Of a stretch of DNA of 62,000 nt, positions 14,001 to 24,518 are shown in pieces (the stretch's first letter is position 1; each line of letters begins with the position of its first letter). Source of the DNA: Acanthaster planci. Lineage: Eukaryota; Echinodermata; Asteroidea; Valvatida; Acanthasteridae. The position numbers and the translations under genes are program-made. The notes under the pieces are model-generated. The model was given only the letters and a program-made list of their open reading frames with translations. It made no database searches and was not told the DNA's origin. The DNA lies in the NCBI RefSeq assembly GCF_001949145.1, contig NW_019091357.1:3434228-3496227 (forward strand), written 5' to 3'.

Positions 14001-17000
14001 GCACCACTGTCTTGAAAACCCATCAGTAGCAGGAGATACCGTGGTGCCTTTGGTCTGGTAAGTGTTGCATCTTAGAAACAAGGTTTGATTGTTAAGAGGC
14101 AAACTCAGACAGGTAATAAGGCAAGCCATGCACAAACAGACAAGTTTGTTGCATGCGATGTTGGATTCTACAGTGGTACTACCTAGATGTGTTAGATGTT
14201 GCTTCATCGGGCTGAAGCTGCCCAGAGGGAGGAAGTGAGTCAGGAATAACATCCACTGGACTCTCCTCAGTAGGAATGGTGCTGGGAATGACTAAGTCTG
14301 GAAAAAAAGAAGCAAGCGTAATCACACATTCATAAATCCCTGGGACAGGTTTTCTATTCCTATTGGTTGAAACTGGTCACGTGACCAAGTATTAACATTT
14401 GACTGATAATGCCAGCTAAGAAGTGATAATGCCTGCTGTAAATCATGCGCTGGCTCATGGATACAAGACAGTTTAATCGGATCTGATTGATCAGGGGTTG
14501 GAAATCCATCATATGTTGACTTCTTTTGACTGTGAATTAAAAGGTATTTATGAATGGGAATAACCATGTGCTTGGCCAGTCTTAAGTTTAAGACCTTGTT
14601 CAGGAGAACGAATGCTGATTAATCGTGTCCATTCTCCTCAGCTGGTCTTACATGCATGTTTAAGAGTGGCCAAGCACATATTTATTCCCTAAACTGGGGT
14701 GTGCTCCATGCGATATGGGTTTGTACACTGTAAAATGCAATCTTCATGCACATTAACCACTTCGTGCCGGGGTGCCTAGAACCGAAGACATTGGCTTTAT
14801 ACACAAAGCTGGGGTGCCTGAAATTGGACAAAGGAGTTTGGCCTTGTAACAAAAGATCGTGCTCGGATCAAAAGACAGGGCTGCTGGGAATTGCCAACAT
14901 TTTTTTCAGTTGTTAGTAGCGGAGGAAATCCGTCATTGTTTTGAATGATTATACCACTGTTTGTGGCATTCAGCGCGAGTGGATTACCACAGGGGACAAA
15001 AGTGCTCCAGTGCTCCTGGGATTAGCGATACAATACCACTGCATGCAAATCTGGTCCCCACTTGAAAAGACACAAAAGAAAATTACATAACATCGCACAA
15101 TCTGGGCTCTTTTTACATGGTGGTAGAGCCTAGCTGAAATACTTGCGCGTCAATAGATGTTGTCTGTTAGAGTAGCCACCAGACAGTGATTCGTGTGGGT
15201 GTAAATGTCCAGTAAATGAAATAATGAATTTTTGAACAATTTTTAAAATGGAAAATCATGAAAATCCCCCAGGAATACGTCATACAACTTCAAATTAAAC
15301 CTGGCAGCATATGGTTGATACATGTACATAAAAAACAAAACTGATTTGCCATGAGCTGTCTGTAAAGCACAAATTCGACGCACATGGTAAAAACTTCCCA
15401 GAGGCACCACGGAGGACAACCTAAGGTGTTTAAAAAGAGTATAAAGATTCCAAATCAATGATGACTTAGCCTTTTCTGAAACCTACACAGTGCTTAAGTT
15501 GACCACAGCCAACACCTAGACACAAGCACTTGGGAAAGTTTCCAACAGATACAGAATTTTTTGGTTTTTGAGACTAGTGCATTAATATTCACGTCTATAC
15601 AGTACCACTTGCAACATTTGCATACCTGCTGGTATTATGCGTGCCTAAAACAAAATTGGCTTCTGAAAGGAAGCATGTCTAAGACCACCTGCATTTGTCC
15701 GGTGTTTGTTTTACAGAGTGAAGTATGAACAAATATGAACACAAATGATCACACTTGTATTTATTTGTTCAGATATGGTCTGCTACCGGTAAGGAACCAG
15801 GGTATGAAGCTGCTCAGTAAAACAAAGCTACATCCTCTTCAAGTCAATGTCTAAAAACTAGCTGATAAAATCAGTTAAAAGTGATGCATTTCATGAGTAA
15901 TTTGGCTGGCAGACAAGGTTTTTTCACAGAGTGAGTCTTCTTGGATTCCTTGCATACAATTATGGCTTAAGAAGATTTGCTCAGCAAAAAAGCAACCGAT
16001 GAACATTTACAAGCAAAAATGTGACCAGTGACTTGGTTTTCGGTTAGGCATGGTGTGTAGTTCCTCTGTGATGGGCAACTTTGGGAAATCGTTGCTGTTA
16101 CGTGTACCTGTATTTGAGGCCTCTTGACTATCTTCTTCTGCCTCTGTCATCATGCCTCCACTGTCGCTGTACAATCTGAATTTCCTTGATGGTTTCTTTC
16201 TCTTTGATTCCTCCTCCCCTCCTGAAGACACTTGCTCCTCCCTCCGGTATCCCCCATCTCTTCTCGGTGGTTCTTGCTGATGCTCTGGTGCGTCATGTTT
16301 ATTAACCCGAGACCTGAGCTGTCTCTTCTGCTGGGGTAGGCCATCCTTGCATGTGCTGGATCCGGGGTCAGATCTATGCCCATCGATTCGACTGGGAAGG
16401 CCATTCTGTAATCTGGTTGTGCTGGGATGTGGCTGCATCCCTGCTTGTTGGAAGCTGGCACTCGAAGTGGGTCCCGGGTCGGATCTACTCCCGCTGCCTG
16501 GCTTGGCATCCTGCAGTCCAGAGGTCTGCTGCTGCCGTGTCATTGCCTCTCGCTGCAGCTTTAGTCGGAGTCCGGTAGGGGTACCGCAAGAGCTTATACT
16601 AACCCCTGATGATATGGATGCCTTCTTGCCGATGGATGGGCAGCTGATTTCAGACTCGGCGGCACTGTCGGTAGCTTTGTCTGAAACAACAATCTGGAGT
16701 GGTGTCTTGACCCTCTTTGTTGATGACTTAAGTGTAACTGGTGTTTGAGGCTGAGCAAAATCTGTGAAAGAGCCACATGTTCACCGATCTTTGGATTTGT
16801 GTACGTTTTGATGACTAAAACTAAAAGCAGGTCAGTCACTTTAATACAAAGGTAACGTCATAAAATAAAAGTTACCAACTTCTAACATTAATTGCCTAGC
16901 TTTTTCAAGGTAATGGGGATATGATGTCCATGTTCTCCAAAACAAAGAAGGATCTTACCTGATTTCTTGCAAAGTGGCTTCACAGACGAACTCGACTCTG

Positions 17001-20000
17001 CCGATGCCACTGATTTTGTGCTGCTGAATCTCTGGGTAGCCACATTTTTGGCCATGGTTGGTGTCCACATGGGGCTGAGCGGAACTGATACCTTATGTTT
17101 AGTAGGTGCTCTTGCTTCACTGTCAGTCTTGATGGGTTTTGATCTCGATGCCTGTGATTGTGACACTGTCATTTCAGTTTATGACATGAAATCTTTGCTT
17201 ACATGTATGTGAGCCATCCCAGTGATTCCGAGTTACATCTGACATGCAAGGCCATTTTACCAATATGTAATAAAAATCAACATCCTATAAACACATACCC
17301 TTAGCCCTGACGATTCATCATCAGTACCACCCAAACCGTAGATCTTGGCACTCTGTATGGAGATGGAGTCGCTGCTCTCGTCTGCTGACCGGATATTCCT
17401 CCAGGGACCAGGGCTATTGCTGCTGTCATCGACGTGGACCTGGATGCTGACCTTGCTCACTGAAGTCTTGTGCTGAGTCAGTGACAAAACGACTCCAGAT
17501 GTCAGTGGTAAATCTTAACATCAGATACCAGATTTCATTTCATTTCTTGCCAAAAGGAAAAAATAAGTCCATGTACACACTTTTACAAAGAAGCTATCTA
17601 CATATGGACTGCAAATGGTACATCATGAGGTATATTAATGCTCAAGTCAGTTAATATAGTGCAATGGTGTAACCAGACCTTGGAATGCCTGAGCTTGTCT
17701 TGGCCGAACACAGCAACAGCAGCACACCGAACGTCCACCTTAGCATCAAACACAATGTGTGCACATTTGTCATCACTGGGACAGAATCCTAGAAGCTCAG
17801 AGGCAGGAACGTTCAGGGAGATGAACAGGGCCTGTCGACCAACCCTCTCTAAAAAAAAAAAAAACAAGACCAAAAAAAAAAAAAAAAAGGGATGTTTAAC
17901 TGTGTGTATCCAACATCCATTATCTCAACAGACGTGAAATTTGTCAGGGTTTTTCCTGTTTCAGGGTTTTTATCAGGATTTTCATTATTTCTGCATTTTT
18001 CAAATGATCTCTTTTGAAATCTGGAAAATCCTCAATATGCCATGAGGGTGTTTTATGTATAAACATAAATAGAGAACACCAAAAAAATTGGTATTACAAA
18101 GGATGCCCGTGAGGAAACACAAGCACAGACTGCAGATAATTAATACATTGCTGTGAAGCCCTCAAAAGCTCAGGCGATTGTTTTATTGACCTTATAATCT
18201 CCTCCAATCTCACTCCTTTCCGAGCCTGAGATACAGGAGACAACAAGAAATTAGTTTTAGAACTTTAAAGCTGGAGGTCATTTTTGCAACAAGATTATGT
18301 CCGGCTCCCAATCAACAGTAAACTGAAACTAACCTGATAGACGGAACTTCTCAACTGCCTCATTTTGTATTGTGACAGTCTCCCACATACCACCTTCCTG
18401 GAAAGTGTAATGATATTATGACAATGACATATTAGCCATGTCCCAGATCAGACAGGGCTTTGGTCACAGTTGAGGGCTTTATGCATCAGAAGCTCTGCAG
18501 GGTTTCCGTGGAAAAATGGGCTAATGGAATATCAAGCTGGTAGAAGGGTGACATTTCTAATGACAAAGGGATTTCTGTGAGAAACAAGCTTGAGAATATT
18601 ACAAGGAGTTTGACCGGAGGCAAAGTGCCTTCATAAAAATTTCTGGGTCTTCAAATGTACAAGAGCCCCCTCACCTCATTCTCCTTTTGCAGTTCCTCAT
18701 CAGCCACGTACAGGGTGATTCTCCTGCTGACCGTATTGAAGTCCACCCAGAAGTCCTGCAGGTTGACGTCATCTGGGCATCTTAGCTGCCGAATCGAGAA
18801 CCAGAGCATAAGCACATCATGCATGAACTTGGCACAAGAAGTTCAAATTTCTCTGAGGAAAACGTCGATCCAGTGAAATCCCACAAAGGACGAGAGGAAG
18901 GTTATCAGTCAGTTCTGACAAATGATGAATAATTTAAGCTCAAATGTCTGCCCTGGTTTCACTGACAACACACTGACTGAAAACATGCTCATGAATAAAG
19001 AATGGCAAACTCTGAAGCAAGATCAAACAATTGGATTGGCTGTTTCATAGATGGAATTACCGGTGGAGGACGTAAGAAAAGCTGGACAGTCATTCATTTA
19101 TATATACTACAGTTATCCTTGATAAAGTTGGATGTTCACATCATGCAAGGCTTGTACATAATATCCATGGGTATTGCCAAGCTTCTGAAACATAAATAAC
19201 AAATCACTGTACAACCTTGAAGGAGCCAAGATGAGCACTGAGACAAGGCAGGGAGAACACACTGTAACCAGAAATGAAAAAAGGAAGGGTTGTTTCCAGA
19301 TTTCAATCAATGCCCTTCTTGAATTGTGCGAAATGAACATTTAGTAGATATATCAAGCCCCAAGTGCTCGCAAGTCATGTTATCACCACAGGGCAATGCA
19401 GGGTTGAAACTAGAAAGGTTTTAAACTACAGAGTTTACAATGAAAACTGCAGTGAAAAGAATAGTGCTTTCTGACCTTTGCTTGCTTCCAAGAGAGGAAT
19501 TGATTGAGTTCAGGAATTTGCGACAATCCTGTAGAAGAAAGAGTATCACATTACTGACGTTAACTGTCCAATAACAAATCAACAGAATATCACCTTCAAA
19601 TGGGCTTTACCTGAAGTTGTAGCAAGTACTCTTGGCTTTGCTAAGCTCCAAAAAACAAAGTTGTTGAAATTTAAGTTTCAAGGATATCAGTTTTTCTGAT
19701 AATCTGAAATGTTCGTGTTCCTCTGAGGAGCATGCTATAAGCAGTGTTACCAACATGTTCCTGACTGCAATGCACTGTTTGTAAGAGGAAGCATTTCCAA
19801 AGCAGGAAACTGGAACTTCCAGGCTGTTCACAGTTGGAAAAAACATGGTTCTCTATCAGTGTTCTAGCCACGGTGGGCGGCGCTGGGCGGCACTACCCAG
19901 TACTGCAAATTTCCGCCTGGCTCTCGGGTTCAAATTGGCTGTGCTGCCCAGCACGGATTTTCAAAAAAATTAACTGGAATATTACTGAAAATCAATGTAC

Positions 20001-23000
20001 CAATTCGATCGTATTTCAAGCATCAGAAAGTGTTAAGAACTGCGCTCACTACGCTTCGCAATCCAAAAATTTACCCAGCACTGAAATGGTTCTAGCTAGA
20101 TCACTGCAGATGGGGTGAAATGCTCTTGGTGTGTTCCAAGTTAAGAAGCAGACACAACGACTTAAAGAGCAAATACAATTTGGTACCGTTTCAAAGGTAT
20201 CGTCTCTGATCTCCATAAACGCTGTGGCAAAGTGTGGGTCGGAGAACCAGTCTTTGATCAGGTTAGAGCTAGCCTTGTCTGATCGCTTGACCAGTCTGGC
20301 CAGAGACTCAGTACAGGCTACCTGCATCTCAAAATCCCCCGCTGTGGTCAAGAGATCTGCCATCAATCCCCTAAGAACGAGAGAAATGTGGAAAACACTC
20401 ATTTGCAACCCAATGTTTTCCTATACTTGTACTAAGAAATAACACAGTTTTAAACGGGTCACTAAGTCATCTGGAAATGAAAGTTTGGACAGGTTCACAT
20501 AATTCCTAGATGTGCTTTTTCATTTAAAATGGGAAATTTCATTAAACGGATGTCAAATATTACAGCTGATGGACTGCTCCAAGACAGGGATGCAATGTTC
20601 CATTTCATGGCTTGTTAAAAGTTTGAGAGCAAAATAAAGCTCATGTGATTTATGAAAGGGAAGACCAGAAATTCCCACACCATAGTTGTGGGGACATACA
20701 CTCGATATTTCACCTATTTTGTGGGGACCAAAAACATTGTGGGGACTCTGAAATATCCCCACAACTTGGTTCAAATTTCCCTAACAAAATAATTTGTCCC
20801 CTGAATGCGGTGAAGGCCTACCCTTTGATACCTGTTGATACAGATCACATTCTGTCCAATCAAATGCTATATCTGGTGGTTTGTGAGCAAATGGACCTGC
20901 CCCTGATAGAATGCCACCCTGAGGAAACTGACAACACTTACATGCGTTTTAGACTCGGTGGATATTCCCGGAGCACCTGGATAACTTCATCCAAACATCC
21001 TTCTAAGAGGAGATTTAATGTGCGGATTGCCTTAAAACAAAACGAGCATAGAAAGGCATAATACACAGATCAAACAATAAAGGTTGGAGGATAGGTATGT
21101 TGCCCTTGATAAATTAAAAACTTTGGGTGGTGAGATGAATGTCTGACCAGCGAGTTGGTACCTCTGTGATAATGACGCCAAATGATGTGTCAGCTTGTAC
21201 AACAAAGAATGTTGTACAACGGACCCAACTCCTGCACCGTGGATTTGTACAACTGATTGTGCATTGTGTAGCTGGTACCCAAGCTGGGGAAATTATAGTG
21301 TGCCTCCACATTATTAAACTATCAACACAGATACAGTCCCCACAAGTAAAGAAGAAGCATGTGTGGACTTACCTCCATACGCACATGGAAGTTTTTGTTT
21401 TTGTCAACAAAGAGTTGCATGAGCTTCTCTGTGAACACACCCACTGATTGCCTTTTAGCATGCTCGCTGAAATCAGCAACATCCTGACAATATCACCAAA
21501 TACAGAGGGAAATTAAAGGTGGGAATTTACGTTTTATATGAAAACGTTCAGAAAAATATCATGTATGTATGCAGTGGCTTTAATAATATTCATACAATGC
21601 GTGAGGGTAGAGCATTGTTGGCTTTCATCCCGATTGTTCTTGGGAATAAAAACTTTCTCATACTGTTTAAACATTTAAATGTGTAAATATCCCATCCTTA
21701 CCATTGAAAATGTTTAACACAACAAATTGTAGCAATGTAAACAGTTGACACACAAAGTTCCAGTGACGAATTCATTGTTTTCCTTCGGAATGACTGAGCA
21801 GTGAAGTGTTCTGAAAGTCAGATTACCTTTTACAGGCATTGTTTACAATAAAAAGGAATGCCAGATTGCGTCAATTAACCATAAAACCTGTTAAAGGGGA
21901 TGTTCCATTTAAACATTTGGGAAAATCTGTACGGATTTGGAATGTTTTTCCATTTAAATGTGTAAATGTCCCATGCTTAATTAAGGGAAACCACAAAAAA
22001 ACAGGCCTCTCATCAGCCTCTCATAAAAAGGCTTTAGCTGAACATTATTTCCGGCTCTTTTTGTAATTAGCCTTTATTACAACCAAGGATTGAAATAGCA
22101 ATTTGACGATAAATTGTAATTCCAGTACTTCCAGGATTTTGATGGTGAGGCTAGGGAGGGAATTGGGGAGAGATGCAGATGGGACAAGTGAGCTTGGGAC
22201 AAATTCTTCTGCTAAGAACCCTTTTACTCACGTTGACTGTCTCCAGAATCACCTCAAAGAGAGAATCTGCCGTCAGATTCACCTCAGTACCATCAGAGAG
22301 GGAGACATACTTCTGGGTCTCTTCCAAAGCATAGGCTGTAATGAAATACAGTTTGAAATTACCCGACCATGTCTACATCTTCGTTATTCAAAATGACAAC
22401 TAAACACTGTATTGTGGCAAGATACTGCAGAGTAATGCAGTCACACTCACCAAGGAGATCGATCAAACCATTTGACAGGAGTACAGGGAGCCCTGCTGGG
22501 TAATCTGGAAATCGTGTGGTGAACTGGATTGCAGATATCATGACAACGGCATCTTGGAACTGTTGCTTTGCCAGCTCCTGTTCATGCAAAAAAAGAGGAG
22601 AAGGATGTTAGTCTGACAGCAGTAAGCTAGATGGAAACAATCATTTTAGATTTGATGAAAACAAGACGTCATGTACACATCAACAGATATTAACAAGATG
22701 CAACATGGGCGTTTTACAATAGTGCACCTCCAAGAGTTTGCAACGCACTGGCCAATCATCACGCGAGAAATCTGTCTACCCAATGCATGTTTGGAAAGGG
22801 TCAACAGATTTCGCGCATTGTGATTGGCCAATGCATTGCAAACTCTCAGAGGCACACTATTGTGAATCACGTGTGTTCACATGGTCTAATCAATTTGAGA
22901 TGGAAAACTAAAATAATAAATTTGCTTACCTCAATGGGATGCACTGACTCAAGATATATACAACGTAGGCCTTTTGTGAGTTAAATTTGAATAGAATCTG

Positions 23001-24518
23001 GTACTCTGAGTTATCTGATTGCACTTAAACATAACAATATGAATTCCCCAGACTAAAGACAGTGTTGCTATACCTCGTGATTCAGGGCAAGTTTTTACAT
23101 AGTGACCACCATCTCTGGAATGGACTGGTTCCTTTGTGCCCTTTCTATCCCTTGAAAACAGTATATTGGTGCAAGGCATCTCTTGTAAGCAAAAGCTTAC
23201 CCAATTCACAAGGTATAACAACCCTGTCTTTAGTACGGAGAATTCAAATTGAAGATTTGATTCAAATTTCATACAAATTTAACTTGCAAAAATGTTATTG
23301 TTACGTGACATTAATGTAACTTAGAAATCTTTTGTTGTGTTAGGTTATGAAAGTGCAATTTTTTTTTTAAAAGGAGGGCTTAGTGAATTTTCAAGTCACA
23401 AATTCCTAGGGGGTAAGTTCACCTCTTGTAGCACCACGGTGATCTTCTTCATCACCTCCACGCTGCACTGCTGTGGACCTGGTTGCTTCTTGGTGTTCTG
23501 CTCCTGCAGGAAGTCCTGGATGTCTTGGAAGTAAGACTGCTGCTGGGCCTTCCTCATCAAGACATACTCCAGCTTTATAGAAGATACAAGAATTTTTTTT
23601 GCGGACCACAATAACTGCTTAATGGTTATGTGATATTGGGGATATCAAACAACTGGTTTTCCCTCATTAAGCAATGCAGTAAAAGTGCTTTTGAGAGGTT
23701 GTGGAGAGAAACTAACAAGTTGGCTCGGGTGGGACTCAAACCAATGACCATCTGCTTACTAGTTCAGAGGTCTCAACCACTCCACTACCAAGCCTCACCG
23801 GGTCTGTTGGTCAGTTCAAATTTAGTACAGCAGGTTCTACAGTCAGTAAGTGTTGAAGGAATTTCACATTAAGATAGAAAGTAAAAATCTACTGACAATG
23901 AAAAAAGTTATTCTCAAGCACCACTGCGACAAAGTCCTCACACTGACATACATTTGTCTCGTACATCTGTCAGATGCAATATACATGTACCTGGTCATAA
24001 TGGCTGAACATTGCTTACGTATGCCTTGTCTCATTTACATGTATGTGAGGATCAGTGTGCACATATGAGAATTTTTATTTTTGGTCATCATGACAAAATT
24101 TCTATCAATCCATGTTTTATTAAATTGCGAAACACCATTGCCAGATTGCGTTTACACTGGTTATACCTGTGAAGCTTGAAATTGAATGAATCATACATTA
24201 GGTACCAGTAAGCCCCACCTCTCGATCTGTTGTTCCCAACTTGACTGGCATTTTGTTGATAGGCTTACTTCAGTACTTGACTGTCTGGTCACCGGCTATG
24301 AAACTTTCCTATCTGTAACATCATGAAATAATAAAGTAGGCTTAGGCCCATATGTGTAAATTGACATTAGAATGATGAATAAGCCTACATGCTGAAACAA
24401 TCAGACAATGGATTTTGAATGATATCAATCCCAATACTTTTTCTAGCTGTCATGGACTTGATAATTATAAGCCTCACCATAGGCTACTTACGTTAATGTT
24501 TGTTGTTACTGTAAACAT
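2829..24518 (-). CDS. SYCP2: SYCP2-like synaptonemal complex / meiotic axis protein, 32-exon gene
   Basis: Meiotic chromosome axis (lateral element) protein; family members assemble with SYCP3 through C-terminal coiled coils and recruit HORMA-domain proteins. Exons read on the minus strand: 24492-24518, 23423-23572, 22451-22577, 22232-22335, 21373-21483, 20942-21030, 20187-20370, 19476-19528, 19216-19261, 18675-18785, 18334-18397, 17679-17848, 17299-17472, 16959-17151, 16108-16761, 14183-14297, 13644-13778, 11946-13520, 11441-11747, 11150-11235, 9939-10098, 9545-9571, 9065-9184, 8722-8925, 8109-8378, 7166-7241, 6562-6783, 6158-6318, 4925-5019, 3915-4064, 3204-3351, 2829-2885. All junctions have GT/AG and phases chain without a frameshift to about 2,050 codons, longer than vertebrate SYCP2 (about 1,530), mainly in the disordered middle. 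Identity rests on the N-terminal half, which follows known SYCP2 segment by segment. SYCP2L is a paralogue in vertebrates; the long middle and coiled-coil end favour SYCP2. Least certain are exon 1 and the 27-nt exon. Confidence 0.88.
4576..4681 (-). repeat. Third tRNA-like SINE family, fragment
   Basis: On the minus strand TAGTCGAGTGCTTGGGACAT, then GTAAGCAGGAAGTCGTGGGT and TCAAATCACACCCAA. Related fragments are at 23701-23806 and 7462-7505. In a SYCP2 intron. Confidence 0.55.
5608..5895. repeat. Diverged MITE with GGGCCAATTTC-type ends
   Basis: The ends GGCCCATTTTAATGGCGCAG and the reverse complement of GGGCCCAATTTCAAGGCA match the ends of the better copy at 43540-43778. The inside contains several GCTTA/TAAGC strings. 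In the SYCP2 intron between exons 28 and 29. Confidence 0.55.
6158..11747 (-). CDS. SYCP2: SYCP2 exons 19-28: basic and acidic disordered region
   Basis: Ten short exons (11441-11747 to 6158-6318) that chain in phase. The stretches include Arg/Ser-rich exon 19 with an acidic tail, the bipartite-like basic cluster SSKKRREPD in exon 21, and a run of lysines and arginines ending KKKPRLNKRKPRKKK in exon 23, which are likely nuclear localisation signals. Exon 27 contains the acidic run DIFNDDDGEDDG. Exon 28 ends with MFKTITSTHKQRML, where the C-terminal helix appears to begin. The 27-nt exon 9545-9571 is included on splice signals and phase alone. Confidence 0.78.
7541..7968. repeat. TIR element beginning ATGTGACCGG
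   Basis: Left end ATGTGACCGGTGCCACAAAA followed by ATGGGTATTATGGG. The reverse complement of the right end reads ATGTGTGACCCGCTCTGCCA followed by AAAAGGGTAATAAGGG. About 430 bp in a SYCP2 intron. The 43281-43530 stretch starts similarly (ATGTGACCGGATCCCTCAAA) and may be a relative. Confidence 0.5.
9545..9571 (-). CDS. SYCP2: Possible 27-nt micro-exon of SYCP2
   Basis: Nine codons (GKPCTANSW) between a usable acceptor (TTTAGCCCAG) and a GTGTATGG donor. Both ends are phase 0, as are the neighbouring exons 9939-10098 and 9065-9184, so inclusion or skipping both keep the frame. The intron it divides is about 750 nt. Support comes only from splice signals; it may be absent from the mRNA or used alternatively. 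Confidence 0.3.
10771..11112 (+). repeat. tRNA-derived SINE, full-looking copy
   Basis: The head has pol III boxes: GGCCTGGTGGTTAGAG (A box region) and GGGTTCGAATCC (B box). The body contains TTGGGCAAGTCACGTTACCC and CTCTCCACCCAGGAGTAAAT. It ends in TGCGCTATATAAATATCCAC and a TTATTATTAT tail. Inserted in the SYCP2 intron just before exon 20, antisense to the gene. Confidence 0.8.
11946..13520 (-). CDS. SYCP2: SYCP2 exon 18: 524-codon disordered exon with repeated SVYDF motifs, AT-hook-like and SIM-like stretches
   Basis: The largest exon of the gene. It encodes a charged, low-complexity region. Visible items in order are an acidic-flanked VIIID stretch (near 13240-13258) that fits a SUMO-interacting motif, a basic PRRGRPTKK stretch (near 12962-12988) that fits an AT-hook core, and two matching short motifs, SQDSADLSVYDF (12599-12637) and TQEALDISVYDF (12461-12499). 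Several further SQ/TQ sites follow the same spacing to acidic residues. Acceptor and donor are in phase 2 on both sides, so skipping would keep the frame. Confidence 0.85.
14557..14688. repeat. Hairpin MITE with GGAATAA...TGTGCTTGGCCA ends
   Basis: The left end GGAATAACCATGTGCTTGGC and the reverse complement of the right end GGAATAAATATGTGCTTGGC match; pairing continues through TCTTAAG and GGAGAA segments. About 130 bp, in the SYCP2 intron between exons 15 and 16. Confidence 0.65.
16108..17472 (-). CDS. SYCP2: SYCP2 exons 13-15: linker after the globular module
   Basis: About 340 residues, rich in Ser, Thr, Pro, Lys and Arg, with no predicted fold. Exon 13 opens with KTSVSKVSIQVHVDDSS just after the SLD. 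In studied SYCP2 proteins the HORMAD-binding closure motif lies in this position, so it is the best place to look for one here (inference). Exon 15 is a long 654-nt exon with several basic clusters (for example KRKKPSRKFRL) and ends EASNTG. The adjoining intron to exon 16 is 1.8 kb and carries a hairpin MITE. Confidence 0.8.
17679..17848 (-). CDS. SYCP2: SYCP2 exon 12: end of the SLD/PH-like domain
   Basis: Fifty-six codons beginning with VGRQALFISLNVPAS and ending DKLRHSK; this strand-rich segment corresponds to the last part of the SYCP2 N-terminal module. The donor on the minus strand is GTCTGG, which is weak. The acceptor is preceded by an unusually long T-rich tract of about 40 nt (17849-17888), giving a very strong polypyrimidine tract made of two near-homopolymer T runs. 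Confidence 0.85.
18334..23572 (-). CDS. SYCP2: SYCP2 exons 2-11: ARM-like domain and start of the SLD/PH-like domain
   Basis: These exons encode about 340 residues predicted as stacked helices. They include the segment DFEMQVACTESLARL followed by KDWFSDPHFATAF and EIRDDTFET (20187-20370), DCRKFLNSINSSLG (19476-19528) and VFSLPCLSAHLG (19216-19261). The order and spacing match the N-terminal globular domain of SYCP2 and SYCP2L. The segment DVNLQDFWVDFN with the strand-rich RRITLYVADE (18675-18785) opens the second small domain, followed by GGMWETVTIQ. In this family the module is used for protein-protein contacts at the axis. Introns are 250-1,100 nt. Confidence 0.88.
22705..22875. repeat. Palindromic MITE, family 1 copy 2
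   Basis: Same palindromic layout (TGGCCAATCA...TGATTGGCCA) with more diverged ends. Located in the SYCP2 intron between exons 2 and 3. Confidence 0.75.
23701..23806 (-). repeat. Third tRNA-like SINE family, copy 2
   Basis: On the minus strand TAGTGGAGTGGTTGAGACCT, AGTAAGCAGATGGTCATTGG and TTTGAGTCCCACCCGAGCC. A and B box-like strings are in tRNA order. In SYCP2 intron 1. Confidence 0.55.
24492..24518 (-). CDS. SYCP2: Predicted first coding exon of SYCP2
   Basis: Nine codons (MFTVTTNIN) starting at an ATG in good context (ACCATG), with an in-frame TAA four codons upstream and a strong donor (GTAAGTAG) in phase 0, which matches the phase-0 acceptor of the next exon at 23572. The next exon has no convincing in-frame ATG at its own start, so an upstream start exon is needed. 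This one was chosen on splice and start context only; another upstream exon could be the real one. Confidence 0.45.
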
